NCBI GenBank assembly: GCA_027490995.1
Contig: JAIXWY010000003.1
Coordinates: 62,001 to 126,000, forward strand
Reading direction: 5' to 3'
DNA length: 64,000 nt
Source of the DNA: Opitutaceae bacterium
GTDB taxonomy: Bacteria > Verrucomicrobiota > Verrucomicrobiia > Opitutales > Opitutaceae
Shown: in pieces, positions 16,431 through 25,126 of the stretch
Layout: each line of letters starts with the position of its first letter
Position numbering within the stretch: the stretch's first letter is position 1
Notes under the pieces: model-generated
What the model saw: the letters and a program-made list of their open reading frames with translations, nothing else
Databases searched by the model: none
Told to the model about the DNA's origin: nothing
Made by a program: the position numbers and the translations under genes

Positions 16431-17126
16431 ATGCCCTTCATCGAAGAATTCCCTCCGGCACCTCCCGGCTCGCGCCCCGCGAAGCGGCTCAGCGAAACAC
16501 CCCATGTGCATCCGACTGCAACCATCCGCCGCAGCGAACTCGGCGGGTGGACGGACATCGGCCCCCAGTGCTCGGTGAGTGAATCGAGCATTGGGGACTA
16601 CAGCTACCTCGCCGGGCAGGTGTCGATGGTCTGGACGGACATGGGCAAGTTCTGTTCAATTGCGGCGCAAACGCGCATCAACCCCGGCAATCATCCAACC
16701 TGGCGAGTCACCCAGCATCACGCGACCTATCGGCGCATCCAGTACGGATTCGACACGGTGGAGGATGCGGACTTCTTCCGCTGGCGGAGCGATCACCGAT
16801 GCGCGATCGGCCACGATGTGTGGATCGGGCACGGCGTGACGGTCATCGCCGGTCGGAAGATCGGCATCGGTGCGGTGATCGGCTCCGGTGCGGTCGTTAC
16901 CCGGGACATTCCGCCCTACGCGATTGCGGTCGGGGTGCCGGCCCGCGTCGTCAAGTTTCGTTTTCCGCCCGACGTGGTGGAGAAACTGCTGGCGACGCAA
17001 TGGTGGGACTGGGATCGGGCGACGCTGGAGGAACGATTTAAGGATCTCCTTGATCTGGAGGGTTTCCTGCGGAAGTACGGTGACACACCCGCGCCGCACT
17101 CTGCGCCCGCGCCGACCCCGGAGTAG
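16431..17126 (+). CDS. Phosphonate-cluster hexapeptide-repeat acetyltransferase
   Basis: The 231-residue left-handed beta-helix protein matches the acyltransferase family commonly found in phn clusters (TIGR03308, from memory). Hexapeptide repeats run from about residue 25 to 60 and again from 120 to 165 ([20 protein letters not shown], then [20 protein letters not shown]). The loop carrying NPGNHPTW and the TQHH pair resembles chloramphenicol/streptogramin acetyltransferases, where a His acts as base. The acetylated compound in phosphonate clusters is not established. The gene starts 3 bp after the 2H phosphoesterase. The C-terminus ends in a short Pro/Ala tail. Confidence 0.88.
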   Translation: MPFIEEFPPAPPGSRPAKRLSETPHVHPTATIRRSELGGWTDIGPQCSVSESSIGDYSYLAGQVSMVWTDMGKFCSIAAQTRINPGNHPTWRVTQHHATYRRIQYGFDTVEDADFFRWRSDHRCAIGHDVWIGHGVTVIAGRKIGIGAVIGSGAVVTRDIPPYAIAVGVPARVVKFRFPPDVVEKLLATQWWDWDRATLEERFKDLLDLEGFLRKYGDTPAPHSAPAPTPE

Positions 17127-17180
17127 GCCGGCGCTGGCTCCCAGTCGGGTTTAAGGCCAAGTCAACTCCCTTCCATCCCC

Positions 17181-17837
17181 ATGTCCGCTGATGCCGCGAT
17201 GCTGAGCTATTACACCCAACGGGCGCGCGAGTTTGACCGGGTTTATGAGAAACCGGAGCGCCAGGAGGATCTGGCCGTGCTGCGGGCGCGGGTGGCCGCC
17301 TTGTTGGGTGGGCGACGGGTGTTCGAGGTGGCATGCGGGACCGCGTGGTGGACCCAGCACTACGCGCCGGTCGCGCGGGAGGTGTTTGCGACGGACCTCA
17401 GCGACGAGATGCTCGATCTCGCCCGCTCGCGGGGCCTTCCGTACCCACGCGTCCGGTTCGCGCGCGGCGATGCCTTTGCGCTGCCGGTACCGCCGCATCC
17501 GTGCGACGCGGGTTTTGCGGCGTTCTGGTGGTCGCACCTCCGACGGGACGGTGAACTCGCCGCGTTCCTCGCGCACTTCCTTGAGCGCCTTGAGCCGGGC
17601 GCTCGCTTCCTCTTCATCGACAATCGGTTCGTCGAGGGCAGCAGCACCCCCATCAGCCGGGTTGATGACCGTGGGAACTCGTATCAGGTGCGCCAATTGG
17701 AGAACGGCGCGACGCATGAGGTGCTCAAGAACTTCCCCACCCGAGAGGAGGTGGAGTACCTCCTCTCGGATCTGGCTCGCGAGACGGTTTGGGAGCCAGT
17801 GCGGCACTACTGGATGGTCTGGGGCGAGAAACGATGA
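17181..17837 (+). CDS. Class I SAM-dependent methyltransferase
   Basis: The 218-residue protein has a Rossmann-fold methyltransferase core. Motif I is RVFEVACGTAWWTQHYA (about 47-63), the acidic residue binding ribose is in FATDLSDEML, and motif II is in RGDAFALP. The family transfers methyl from S-adenosylmethionine; the acceptor here is unknown. The stop overlaps the start of phnD (ATGA), so the two are translationally coupled. Similar methyltransferases occur now and then in phn clusters, but I know of no assigned role. A weak Pho-like pair lies upstream (TTTAA 17150, GTCAA 17161). Confidence 0.82.
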   Translation: MSADAAMLSYYTQRAREFDRVYEKPERQEDLAVLRARVAALLGGRRVFEVACGTAWWTQHYAPVAREVFATDLSDEMLDLARSRGLPYPRVRFARGDAFALPVPPHPCDAGFAAFWWSHLRRDGELAAFLAHFLERLEPGARFLFIDNRFVEGSSTPISRVDDRGNSYQVRQLENGATHEVLKNFPTREEVEYLLSDLARETVWEPVRHYWMVWGEKR

Positions 17838-18802
17838 AGCTTGGGATGGTCGGAGCGTTCGTCGTGGCTTTACAGGCGCTCCTTATCGCCGCCTGCCGTC
17901 CCCCGCCCGAGAAGATCGCGCCCCTTCGCCTTGGGTACACCCCGGCGGAGGAGACCGTGGCGGACCGCGAGGGCGCGGCCCGCGCCCTCGCCGCTTATCT
18001 CCGTGCGCGCACGGGTCGAGACGTGCAGATTGTCCGGACCGCCAGCTATGGTCCGGCGGTCGAAGCGTTGGCGCGGGGCGAGGTGGACCTGATTGGACTA
18101 GGCCCTTTCGCGTACGTCCTCGCGGCGGAGCGGGGGGTGGCGGAGGCGTTGGTGACCACCGCCGTGGACGGTCAGATCCGAACCTACCGGAGCGCCCTGA
18201 TCGCGCACCCGCGCAGCGGACTGGGCAGCTTGGAGGACCTAGCGCGGGCGGCTCCCCGCCTAACCCTGAACTTCACTGATCCCGCCTCGAATTCCGGCTA
18301 TCTCGTGCCCCGGGCACGCTTGCTCGAGCAGGCGTTGGATCCGGAACGTTCCTTCCAGCGCGTGACGTACACACTCAGCCACTCCGTCTCGGTGCTGAAC
18401 GTCGTGCACGGGCGCGCCGACGTCGCAGGCGTGAACGCGTCCACGCTCGAACGGTTGCTGGCTCGCGGCAGGGTTGCCCCGGGCGAACTCGTCACACTTT
18501 GGGAGTCACCGGCACTTCCCAGCGGGCCGGTCGTCGTCCGTAAGGAACTGCCGGAATCCCTCAAGCGCGCGCTTCAGGCGGCGCTGGTCGCGCTCCCGTC
18601 GGCTGACCCTGCGGCCTGGAAGCTCGTGGAGGCGCAGTTCGCGGATCCGGGAACCCGCTATGTTGCCTGCGACGACGGCCTCTACGCCGGCCTGCGGGCC
18701 CTTTGGGCGGCGGCGGTGCGGCCGGGTGAGGGCCCGGGATCTCCGGCCGGGGCCGGACCCGGGCGTCCGGCACCGGCCGGGGTCCGCAGTTCGACTCAGT
18801 AG
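17834..18802 (+). CDS. phnD: PhnD-like phosphonate-binding lipoprotein (copy 2)
   Basis: The 322-residue substrate-binding protein has a lipoprotein signal ending LLIAAC (Cys21). The PhnD/PtxB-type core includes GLGPFAYVLAAERG, DPASNSGYLVPRARL and LSHSVSVLNVV. The last 30 or so residues are a low-complexity Gly/Pro tail. It differs from the E. coli-like PhnD at 8485 and is closer to the two PhnDs in the phnG operon. It has no permease or ATPase of its own on this strand, so it may deliver ligand to the PhnC/E/E encoded convergently. Its last 7 bases overlap phnM copy 2. Confidence 0.87.
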   Translation: MKLGMVGAFVVALQALLIAACRPPPEKIAPLRLGYTPAEETVADREGAARALAAYLRARTGRDVQIVRTASYGPAVEALARGEVDLIGLGPFAYVLAAERGVAEALVTTAVDGQIRTYRSALIAHPRSGLGSLEDLARAAPRLTLNFTDPASNSGYLVPRARLLEQALDPERSFQRVTYTLSHSVSVLNVVHGRADVAGVNASTLERLLARGRVAPGELVTLWESPALPSGPVVVRKELPESLKRALQAALVALPSADPAAWKLVEAQFADPGTRYVACDDGLYAGLRALWAAAVRPGEGPGSPAGAGPGRPAPAGVRSSTQ

Positions 18803-19959
18803 GCGACCGCGCGTCCCACCGGCCCCCCGAGTTGGAGCTTCAAGCGTCCGTCGACCCAGGCGGACGAAACGAACGCGTGCGACTCGCGCAGGTGGAAGGC
18901 GGCAAGATCCGCCTTCATTCCGACTTCGATGCGTCCGAGGTCTTTCCATCCGAGAATACGGGCCGGATGGCACGTCACGAGATTCACGGCCTCTGGCACG
19001 GGCATTCCCCGGTCCATCATGAGGGCGACCGAGCCGAGCAGGGAGGGGAAGTGGTAGTCGCTGCACAGGGCGTCCACCAGTCCCTCGGCGAGAGCGACGG
19101 GCGCGGACAGGTTCCCGCAGTGCGATCCGCCGCGAAGGTAGTTCGGGGCGCCCATGCAGACGGAAAGTCCGAGTTCCCGTGCCTTTCTTGCCGCCTCGAT
19201 CGTGGTGGGCATCTCGGCCAGGGTCGCGCCCATCTCCGCCGCCTCGACGACGTGCTCGACGGTGGTGTCATCGTGACTGCCGATGCAGATCCGGCCGGCG
19301 AATCCGTCGCGGATCTTCGCGCGGTTGTTGATGCCGCGGTTGATCTCGATCTTTCGGGCGAGTTCCGCGCGCGCCTCATCCAGAGTCCGGTCCCCGCGGG
19401 CGGCCCGCTTCCGGGCGAGTTCCTCCAGGTCCTTGAACTGGCGTTCGCCGGGAATGTTCTCGTTGAAGACAATGTTTCCCACGCAGGTCAGCGACTGCAG
19501 GTGGCTGACGAGATCATCCACCGGCCCAAAGTTTGTATCCCAACGGACGTGCAGGAAGTGCCGGGCGAGGGCGCCGGCCCGCAGTTGCTCGTACTGGTCC
19601 GCCAGACTCCGGCCGTTCCCGCCCCACAGGGTCGATTCCTTGTCCGAGTCGGCTGAGTAGCGGACGGCGCCGAGCACGGTGGTGATGCCGCTGGCCAGCG
19701 CCCTCTGGTCCATCATGTGGAAGGCGATCGGGAGCGGGAAGTGAGTCTTCGGACGCGGATTGATCTCCTTCTCGAGGTAGTCCGTGTGGAGGTCGATCAA
19801 GCCAGGGATGAGCCACTGGCCATGCAGATCGTTCCCTTCGGAGAAGTGGCGATCCGCGATGATCTCGGCGATCCGACCCTCCTCGATCACAAGGGATCCC
19901 TCGATGATCTCGGACGGCGTGACGATGCGGGCGTTGGTGAGGATGAGTGGATTGGGCAT
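18796..19959 (-). CDS. phnM: PhnM, ribosyl-triphosphonate diphosphohydrolase (copy 2)
   Basis: The 387-residue enzyme is the last gene of the 12-gene phn operon. It carries the PhnM metal motifs HTD in GLIDLHTDYLEKEINPRP, SHDDTT in RICIGSHDDTTVEHVVEA, and LCSDYHFP. It differs from copy 1 in the substrate-side loops (for example GNIVFNENIPGERQFKD against SFMDHTPGQGQY), though both keep the active-site residues I can recognise. Two PhnM genes under the same predicted control suggest divergence of specificity. The start at 19959 lies 17 bp after the phnE stop, and the gene overlaps the convergent phnD by 7 bp. Confidence 0.91.
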   Translation of the reverse strand: MPNPLILTNARIVTPSEIIEGSLVIEEGRIAEIIADRHFSEGNDLHGQWLIPGLIDLHTDYLEKEINPRPKTHFPLPIAFHMMDQRALASGITTVLGAVRYSADSDKESTLWGGNGRSLADQYEQLRAGALARHFLHVRWDTNFGPVDDLVSHLQSLTCVGNIVFNENIPGERQFKDLEELARKRAARGDRTLDEARAELARKIEINRGINNRAKIRDGFAGRICIGSHDDTTVEHVVEAAEMGATLAEMPTTIEAARKARELGLSVCMGAPNYLRGGSHCGNLSAPVALAEGLVDALCSDYHFPSLLGSVALMMDRGMPVPEAVNLVTCHPARILGWKDLGRIEVGMKADLAAFHLRESHAFVSSAWVDGRLKLQLGGPVGRAVAY

Positions 19960-19976
19960 GTGAGTGAAGGCGGTCG

Positions 19977-20807
19977 TTACTTGAGAACTCCCTGCGGCAG
20001 GAGACGGCGTCGGACGGCGTCGGAGACCCGCTCCATGCCGGTGATGAGGAGGATGATGAGAAGAATGAGCGCGAAGGCGTCCGCGTAGCGCAGAACCTTC
20101 ATCGCCAGTTGGAGTTCGAAGCCGACGCCGCCGCCTCCGTAGACTCCGAGCGCGATGGCGGCGCGAAGGTTGACATCGAAGGCATAGAAGGAGCGGCCCA
20201 CCACCACCGGCAGCACCTGGGGCATGACGGCGTACCGGATGACCTGCCAGCGCCCGGCGCCCACGAGCTCCACCGCTTCGCACGGACCGGCCTCGACCTC
20301 CTCGATCGCGTCGGCGAAGAGCTTTCCGAACATCCCGATGCTGCCGATCGCCAGCGCGATCATGGCGGCGAACGGGCCGTAGCCGAAGGAGATGAACAGC
20401 ACAAGCAGCACGACGAAGTTGGGTGTGGCGCGCTCGAGGCCGAAGAGCAGGCGGGTGGCCGAGCGGAGGGCCGGGTGGAGCGTGGTGTTCCGGGCGGCGA
20501 CGAGGGCGAGGACGAACGCCAGCAGGCAGCCGGTCACGGTGCCGAGGAACGTCATCGCGAGTGTCGTCCCGATCGTCTCGAAGAGCCCCGGCTTGCGCCA
20601 CAGCAGCGCAACGTTTGGCGGCAGCATCTCCCCGGCGAGGCGGACAAGATGATGGAACTCGGTCACGAGCATCCAGGGACGGAATCCAAGCCCGATTCCG
20701 GCGATGACGAGCGCGGCTGATCCGACGACGACCACCGCCAGGTTCCGGCGGAACAGGCGCGAAGGTGGGACGGGCGAAGCCACGATCCCTATTCGGAAAA
20801 CGCTCAC
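19977..20807 (-). CDS. phnE: Phosphonate ABC transporter permease PhnE (system 2, second subunit)
   Basis: The 276-residue polytopic permease has an EAA loop (EAVELVGAGRWQVIRYAVMPQV) and the C-terminal GVGFELQ signature of PhnE proteins. No ATG is available near the expected start; a GTG at 20807 overlaps the upstream phnE stop in a GTGA arrangement. It would form a heterodimeric pore with the preceding PhnE, as in phn clusters that carry phnE1 and phnE2. It probably works with PhnC at 21622 and one or more of the PtxB-like PhnDs. Confidence 0.9.
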   Translation of the reverse strand: MSVFRIGIVASPVPPSRLFRRNLAVVVVGSAALVIAGIGLGFRPWMLVTEFHHLVRLAGEMLPPNVALLWRKPGLFETIGTTLAMTFLGTVTGCLLAFVLALVAARNTTLHPALRSATRLLFGLERATPNFVVLLVLFISFGYGPFAAMIALAIGSIGMFGKLFADAIEEVEAGPCEAVELVGAGRWQVIRYAVMPQVLPVVVGRSFYAFDVNLRAAIALGVYGGGGVGFELQLAMKVLRYADAFALILLIILLITGMERVSDAVRRRLLPQGVLK

Positions 20808-21625
20808 CGGAGCCCTCCCTTCTCCAGCACCCTGCGGCGCAGGAAGTCGGAAATGCGTTCCGCGCCGAAAACCAGGGCCAGCGTGACGAGGACGGCCATC
20901 ATCGCGCGCTCGTACTCCAGCAGGGCCATGGCTTTCTGCAGCTCCAGCCCGATCCCGCCGGCGCCAACCGCTCCGAGCAGCACGGATGCGCGCAGGTTGA
21001 TCTCGAAACGGAAGATCGCATTGGCGAGGAAAGACGGCATGACCTCTGGCAGGACCGCGTAGCGGACGACCTGCCACCGACTGGCGCCGACGCAGGCGAC
21101 TGACTCGATCACTCTCGCATCGATCTCCTCGATCGCGTCGGCGAACAGCCGCCCGAGCATCCCCACGCTGCCGATCGCGAGGGTCACGACGCCGGGAAAT
21201 GGTCCGACCCCGAGGGCGGCCACGAGGAGGAGGAGCACGACGATCTCGGGCAGTGCGCGTTCGACCGCGATCACGCCGCGCGCCGGGGCGCGGAGCCAAG
21301 CCGGGGAAAGATTCGCGGCGCCGGCGAGCCCGAAGAGGATCGAAAGCGCCACGCCAAACGGCGTCGCGACCGCCGCGAGCAGCAGTGTTACAAGTGCGGG
21401 TCCGACCATCTCGGCGAGTGAGCCCACGTCCGGCGGAAAAAAGAACCGGAGGACGCTCAAGCCTTGGAACAAACCCGGCAGGAAGCCCACCACGTCGACC
21501 CGGCAGAGGATCGCTGATCCCACCACCAGCGCTCCCATCAGAGTGGCGGCGAGGACGATCCGCCACGCCCTTCGAGCCCGATCGGCGCGGGCGGTGGCGG
21601 TGGGGATGGAGAGCGCGGCACTCAC
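20804..21625 (-). CDS. phnE: Phosphonate ABC transporter permease PhnE (system 2, first subunit)
   Basis: The 273-residue permease has about six hydrophobic stretches, an EAA loop (ESVACVGASRWQVVRYAVLP) and GAGGIGLELQ near the end. It starts at a GTG (21625) that overlaps the phnC stop by 4 bp. It is recognisably similar to the next gene, consistent with ancient duplication into paired permease subunits. It is part of phnC-E-E in the 12-gene operon. Confidence 0.9.
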   Translation of the reverse strand: MSAALSIPTATARADRARRAWRIVLAATLMGALVVGSAILCRVDVVGFLPGLFQGLSVLRFFFPPDVGSLAEMVGPALVTLLLAAVATPFGVALSILFGLAGAANLSPAWLRAPARGVIAVERALPEIVVLLLLVAALGVGPFPGVVTLAIGSVGMLGRLFADAIEEIDARVIESVACVGASRWQVVRYAVLPEVMPSFLANAIFRFEINLRASVLLGAVGAGGIGLELQKAMALLEYERAMMAVLVTLALVFGAERISDFLRRRVLEKGGLR

Positions 21626-22485
21626 GACGGGTGGTTCGGCAGAAGGAGCCCCACCGCCGGGCCCGGCTCGGAGCCCGCGGGTGGCGCCGCCGGCGGAGTG
21701 GGACGGAGCACCTGCATCAACTCGTCCCCATAGATCTCCTCCAGTTCCGCGTGGCTGAGCCCCGGCGCGCCGTCGTAGACCACCGCGCCGCGCTTGATCG
21801 CGATCACGCGCGTGCAGAAGCGTGCGGTCATCTCTGGCTGATGGAAGACGCCCAACACCGGCGTGGTGCGCGAAAGAGGCTGGAGCAGTTTCATGATCGC
21901 GAGCGAGTTGCTCGGGTCCAGCGCCGCGATCGGTTCATCCGCGAGGAACAGCGAGGGGCGCTGGAAGATGGCTCGCGCGATCGCCACGCGTTGCATCTCG
22001 CCTCCGCTCAGGGAACCGGTGACGCGGTCCGCATACGTTTCCATCTTGACCTGCCGCAACGCCTGCACTGCCTCCTCCGCCTCGGCGTCCGTGAACCCGT
22101 AGAGCCATGAGCGCAGCGGATGGATCTGCGCCAGCCGTCCGATCATGACGTTGTCGAGAACCCGCAGGCGTTTGACGAGATTGAAGCCCTGAAAGATCAC
22201 GCCCATGCGCCGTCGCGCCTCGCGCTGGTTCCGCCCGGTGCAACTCGTGAGTTCGAAGGAACGGCCGTCCGGCTCGACGAGCCGCGCCGAGCCCGCATCG
22301 GCCTTCGTCAGGCCGAGGATGCAGCGCAGGGTGAGCGACTTTCCGGCTCCGCTGGCTCCGAGAATGCCGACGAATTCACCGCGGCTGACGGTAAAGCTGA
22401 TTCCGTTCAGGAGCACCCGGCCGTCCGGGAGCGACTTGGTGAGGCGATCGACGTGGAGCATCGGGGTCCGGGGGAGATCGGTCAT
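21622..22485 (-). CDS. phnC: Phosphonate ABC transporter ATP-binding protein PhnC (system 2)
   Basis: The 287-residue ATPase has Walker A GASGAGKS (43-50), signature LSGGEMQRVAIARA and DEPIAALDP after Walker B. Its C-terminus extends about 25 residues beyond PhnC of system 1, ending in a Pro-rich tail. It couples ATP hydrolysis to phosphonate uptake by the paired PhnE subunits. Its start overlaps the phnD stop and its stop overlaps the phnE start, a fully coupled cassette. Confidence 0.91.
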   Translation of the reverse strand: MTDLPRTPMLHVDRLTKSLPDGRVLLNGISFTVSRGEFVGILGASGAGKSLTLRCILGLTKADAGSARLVEPDGRSFELTSCTGRNQREARRRMGVIFQGFNLVKRLRVLDNVMIGRLAQIHPLRSWLYGFTDAEAEEAVQALRQVKMETYADRVTGSLSGGEMQRVAIARAIFQRPSLFLADEPIAALDPSNSLAIMKLLQPLSRTTPVLGVFHQPEMTARFCTRVIAIKRGAVVYDGAPGLSHAELEEIYGDELMQVLRPTPPAAPPAGSEPGPAVGLLLPNHPS

Positions 22486-23396
22486 GAGTTGAGGCCCAAG
22501 CCCGAGGTGTCCCGGATCGCGCGGCGGTAGTAGTCCAGCGTTTCAGAATCCACCGGGAGATACCCCGAGACCGGAACCGAGTACTGCCGCGAAACCTCGG
22601 CCCAGCGGGCCGGATCCACCGCCGGCAACTCGATGAGCAGGCGGGCGAGGTGCGTCTTGAGCGTCGCGGGCAGGGTGGATCGGACCGCAAGGATGGAGCT
22701 GACGAGAGGCGGGGACTGCCAGATGACTTCGACCTCCCTGGCAGCGATGCGACCGCGTTCCAGCGCACGCCGCAGGGACGAGTCGCTCAACGCCGCCACA
22801 TCGACCTGCCCCGCCCTTGCCGCGAGCAGGTTGGTTACGCCGTCGGTCCCGTAGATCACTTGCCGGAAATCTCGCTCCGGGGAGATCCCGAGCTGATGCA
22901 GATGCACACGCGGGGCGAAGTGACCGGAGGTGGAGACAACCTCCTCGAAGGCGAACACGAGGTCCTTGGCCCGACGGCGCAGGTCCTCCGACGACCTGAT
23001 CCCGGAGGCGGCGGCAGTCACGAGGATGCCCCGATAGCTCGCCGGTGCTCCATCCGGGCCCCCGATCACTAGGAGGGCCTCGAGTCCGACCCTTTGCTCG
23101 GCCATCAGAAAGGGCCAGGGTGAGAAGTTGCACAGGTCGATGCGCCCGGCCCGCATTGCTTCCATGGCGGCGTTGGCGTTTTCGAGGCTGAACGTCTCAA
23201 TCGGGCGCTCAAGGCGAGGGCGGAGATAGTCACTCAGCGCGCTGTATGCGCCAGCGTACCGCTCCTCCATGTCGATCTGGGGTACGAACGCGATCCGTAG
23301 CGGCCCGGAGCCGGATGGACGCACGCCGGGCGTGCAGCCTCCGGCGGAGAGGGCCGCGAGCCCGATGAGCCGGAGAAAGGCGCGCCTGGCGTGCAT
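22482..23396 (-). CDS. phnD: PhnD-like phosphonate-binding lipoprotein (copy 3)
   Basis: The 304-residue binding protein has a lipoprotein signal ending LSAGGC (Cys21). It belongs to the PhnD/PtxB group (AMRAGRIDLCNFSPWPFLMA, RQVIYGTDGVTNLLAARAG). The ligand-site blocks diverge from the other copies, for example STSGHFAPRVHL in place of SGYLVPRARL and YGTDGVTN in place of LSHSVSV, so it may recognise a different phosphonate, phosphite or phosphate ester. It overlaps phnC by 4 bp and follows another phnD by 71 bp. Confidence 0.87.
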   Translation of the reverse strand: MHARRAFLRLIGLAALSAGGCTPGVRPSGSGPLRIAFVPQIDMEERYAGAYSALSDYLRPRLERPIETFSLENANAAMEAMRAGRIDLCNFSPWPFLMAEQRVGLEALLVIGGPDGAPASYRGILVTAAASGIRSSEDLRRRAKDLVFAFEEVVSTSGHFAPRVHLHQLGISPERDFRQVIYGTDGVTNLLAARAGQVDVAALSDSSLRRALERGRIAAREVEVIWQSPPLVSSILAVRSTLPATLKTHLARLLIELPAVDPARWAEVSRQYSVPVSGYLPVDSETLDYYRRAIRDTSGLGLNS

Positions 23397-23467
23397 GGAC
23401 GGTGAAAGTGTCGGGCCGGACGGTGGTCTCCGGATGGTCGTGAGTGCGGGGGTGGTGCGACGGCCGA

Positions 23468-24388
23468 CTATGGAATCAGATCCAAGTGCTTCACGCCCCG
23501 CGCGAGGGCCCGGAGGGAGTCAAAGTCGCGGTCGCTTGCCGCCACCCACCGGATGCCGGGCGAGAGATAGAGCGGCTCGATGAGCGCCCACGCGACGGGA
23601 TCGGCGGAGGGAAAGGCCAGGTATGCGGCGAGGAGCTCGGACTTAAAGTCCGTCGGCAGATTTCGCCGCACGGCAATGATCGAGGCCATGATCGGTTCCG
23701 ATTCCCAAATCACGCGGACATCGCCTTCGGCGACCCGGCCCTTCTCGATCATGTTGCGGAGCGAGGTCGTGGTGATCGCGGCGAGGTCGACCTTCCCGGC
23801 CTTGACCGTCATGATCGAGGAGGTGTGGCTCATCGAGAACATGGTCTGCTTGAAGTCGCGCTCGGGGTTGAGGCCGAGCGATTCAAGATAGGCGCGGGGC
23901 ACCAGATGCCCGGAGGCTGAGGCGGGATCGGCCCAGGCGAGGGTGAGCGAGCCAGCCTTTGCCTTGACGTCGTCCATGCTGCGCAGGGGACTGGTGGCGG
24001 GAACGATGAATCCGGAGCGGTAGCGGTTGGGCTGGCCGTCGCCGAATCCCGGTGTAACCAGAGGTTCGGCAACCCCATTGGCGCTGGCGATGAGGTAGGC
24101 GAAAGGGGCGAGACCGCAGATATCGAGCTTGCCGGCCCGCATGGCCTCGATCGCCGGCGAGTAGGTGCCGGTCTCCACGAGCTCGACCGGCATCCGGAGC
24201 GTGCGCTCAAGATAGGCGCGCACACCCTCCCAGCGCGCCCTCCTCTCGACGTCCTCATCGTTTGGCACCCAGCCGATGCGGAGGGAGCGAGGTCGCGCGG
24301 CGGGTTCGTCGGCTGCATCCGGGCGGGAGCAGCCGGCAACCGCGAGAGCAAGGCTGAGCGCCACGAAGGGAATGAACGCCGCTCGCAT
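23468..24388 (-). CDS. phnD: PhnD-like phosphonate-binding lipoprotein (copy 4)
   Basis: The 306-residue binding protein has a lipoprotein signal ending LAVAGC (Cys20). The core motifs SPAIEAMRAGKLDICGLAPF, DPASASGHLVPRAYL and FSMSHTSSIMTVKAGKVDLA place it in the PhnD/PtxB group. It resembles copy 2 more than the E. coli-like copy 1. It follows phnL after 13 bp, so it is the first transport gene in the operon. It probably feeds the same PhnC/E/E transporter as copies 2 and 3. Confidence 0.89.
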   Translation of the reverse strand: MRAAFIPFVALSLALAVAGCSRPDAADEPAARPRSLRIGWVPNDEDVERRARWEGVRAYLERTLRMPVELVETGTYSPAIEAMRAGKLDICGLAPFAYLIASANGVAEPLVTPGFGDGQPNRYRSGFIVPATSPLRSMDDVKAKAGSLTLAWADPASASGHLVPRAYLESLGLNPERDFKQTMFSMSHTSSIMTVKAGKVDLAAITTTSLRNMIEKGRVAEGDVRVIWESEPIMASIIAVRRNLPTDFKSELLAAYLAFPSADPVAWALIEPLYLSPGIRWVAASDRDFDSLRALARGVKHLDLIP

Positions 24389-24401
24389 CGCGAAAGGATC
24401 C

Positions 24402-25115
24402 TCAGGCGGTGACCGCCTCCGTCACGCGGCCGAACTCCAGATGGAGCCGTCGGTCGCACATGCGGGCAAGCGTGTGGGCGTCGTGCGTGATCAGAACGAT
24501 CGACGAGCCGCGGGCCTTTTGGGCAAGGAAGAGATCGATGACGACGTCCTTCGTTTTCAGGTCCAGCGAAGCCGTCGGTTCGTCGACGAGCAGGAAGCGG
24601 GGAGCCGCGATGATGGCGCGGGCGACGTTCACCCGCTGCTGCTCCCCTCCGGAGAACGTGGCGGGAAAGGCGTCCCACAACTCGCGCGGAAGCCCGAGTC
24701 GGTCGAGGAGTTCCTTGGCCCGCTCCAGCGCCTCGGCCCGATCGCCGCCCCGCCGCAGCAGGGCCTCGGCGACGACGTCGGCCGCCGGCACGCGGGGAAT
24801 GACCGAAAGGAACTGTGAACAGTAGACTATCTCGGTCTGCCGCAGGCGGATGATTTCGTGTTCCCGTGCCGTCACCAGATCGACCACGGAGCCGGCCTCG
24901 GTGCGGAAGTGCATCTCCCCGGAGGACGCGAGATAGGTGCGGTAGAGGCACTTCATCAGCGAGCTCTTCCCGGACCCTGACTTTCCGGTGAGGCCGAGGA
25001 TCTCGCCCTCGGCCATCTGGAACGAGACGTCGGTGAGCGCCGCGATGTGCTTTTGGTTCTGAATGTGCAGGTGGAAGTGCTTAGAGACGTTCCGGACGTC
25101 GAGGATCGGATTCAT
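24402..25115 (-). CDS. phnL: C-P lyase-associated ATPase PhnL
   Basis: The 237-residue ABC-type ATPase matches PhnL. It has Walker A GKSGSGKS, the REHEIIRLRQTEIVYCSQFL region typical of the family, signature [15 protein letters not shown] and DEPTASLD. PhnL is cytoplasmic and associates with the C-P lyase core rather than with a membrane pore; its exact role is debated. A TTG at 25130 overlaps the phnK stop, but the ATG at 25115 follows a GAGG sequence at a suitable distance and starts the family N-terminus, so I prefer it. All ATPase motifs look intact. Confidence 0.92.
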   Translation of the reverse strand: MNPILDVRNVSKHFHLHIQNQKHIAALTDVSFQMAEGEILGLTGKSGSGKSSLMKCLYRTYLASSGEMHFRTEAGSVVDLVTAREHEIIRLRQTEIVYCSQFLSVIPRVPAADVVAEALLRRGGDRAEALERAKELLDRLGLPRELWDAFPATFSGGEQQRVNVARAIIAAPRFLLVDEPTASLDLKTKDVVIDLFLAQKARGSSIVLITHDAHTLARMCDRRLHLEFGRVTEAVTA

Positions 25116-25126
25116 GGGAGAGGGCC

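Noticed and set aside
17150..17165. TTTAA and GTCAA 11 bp apart upstream of the methyltransferase
   Set aside because: The repeats are poor matches and the expected -10 position has no AT-rich hexamer; the gene can also be read from the phnM promoter.
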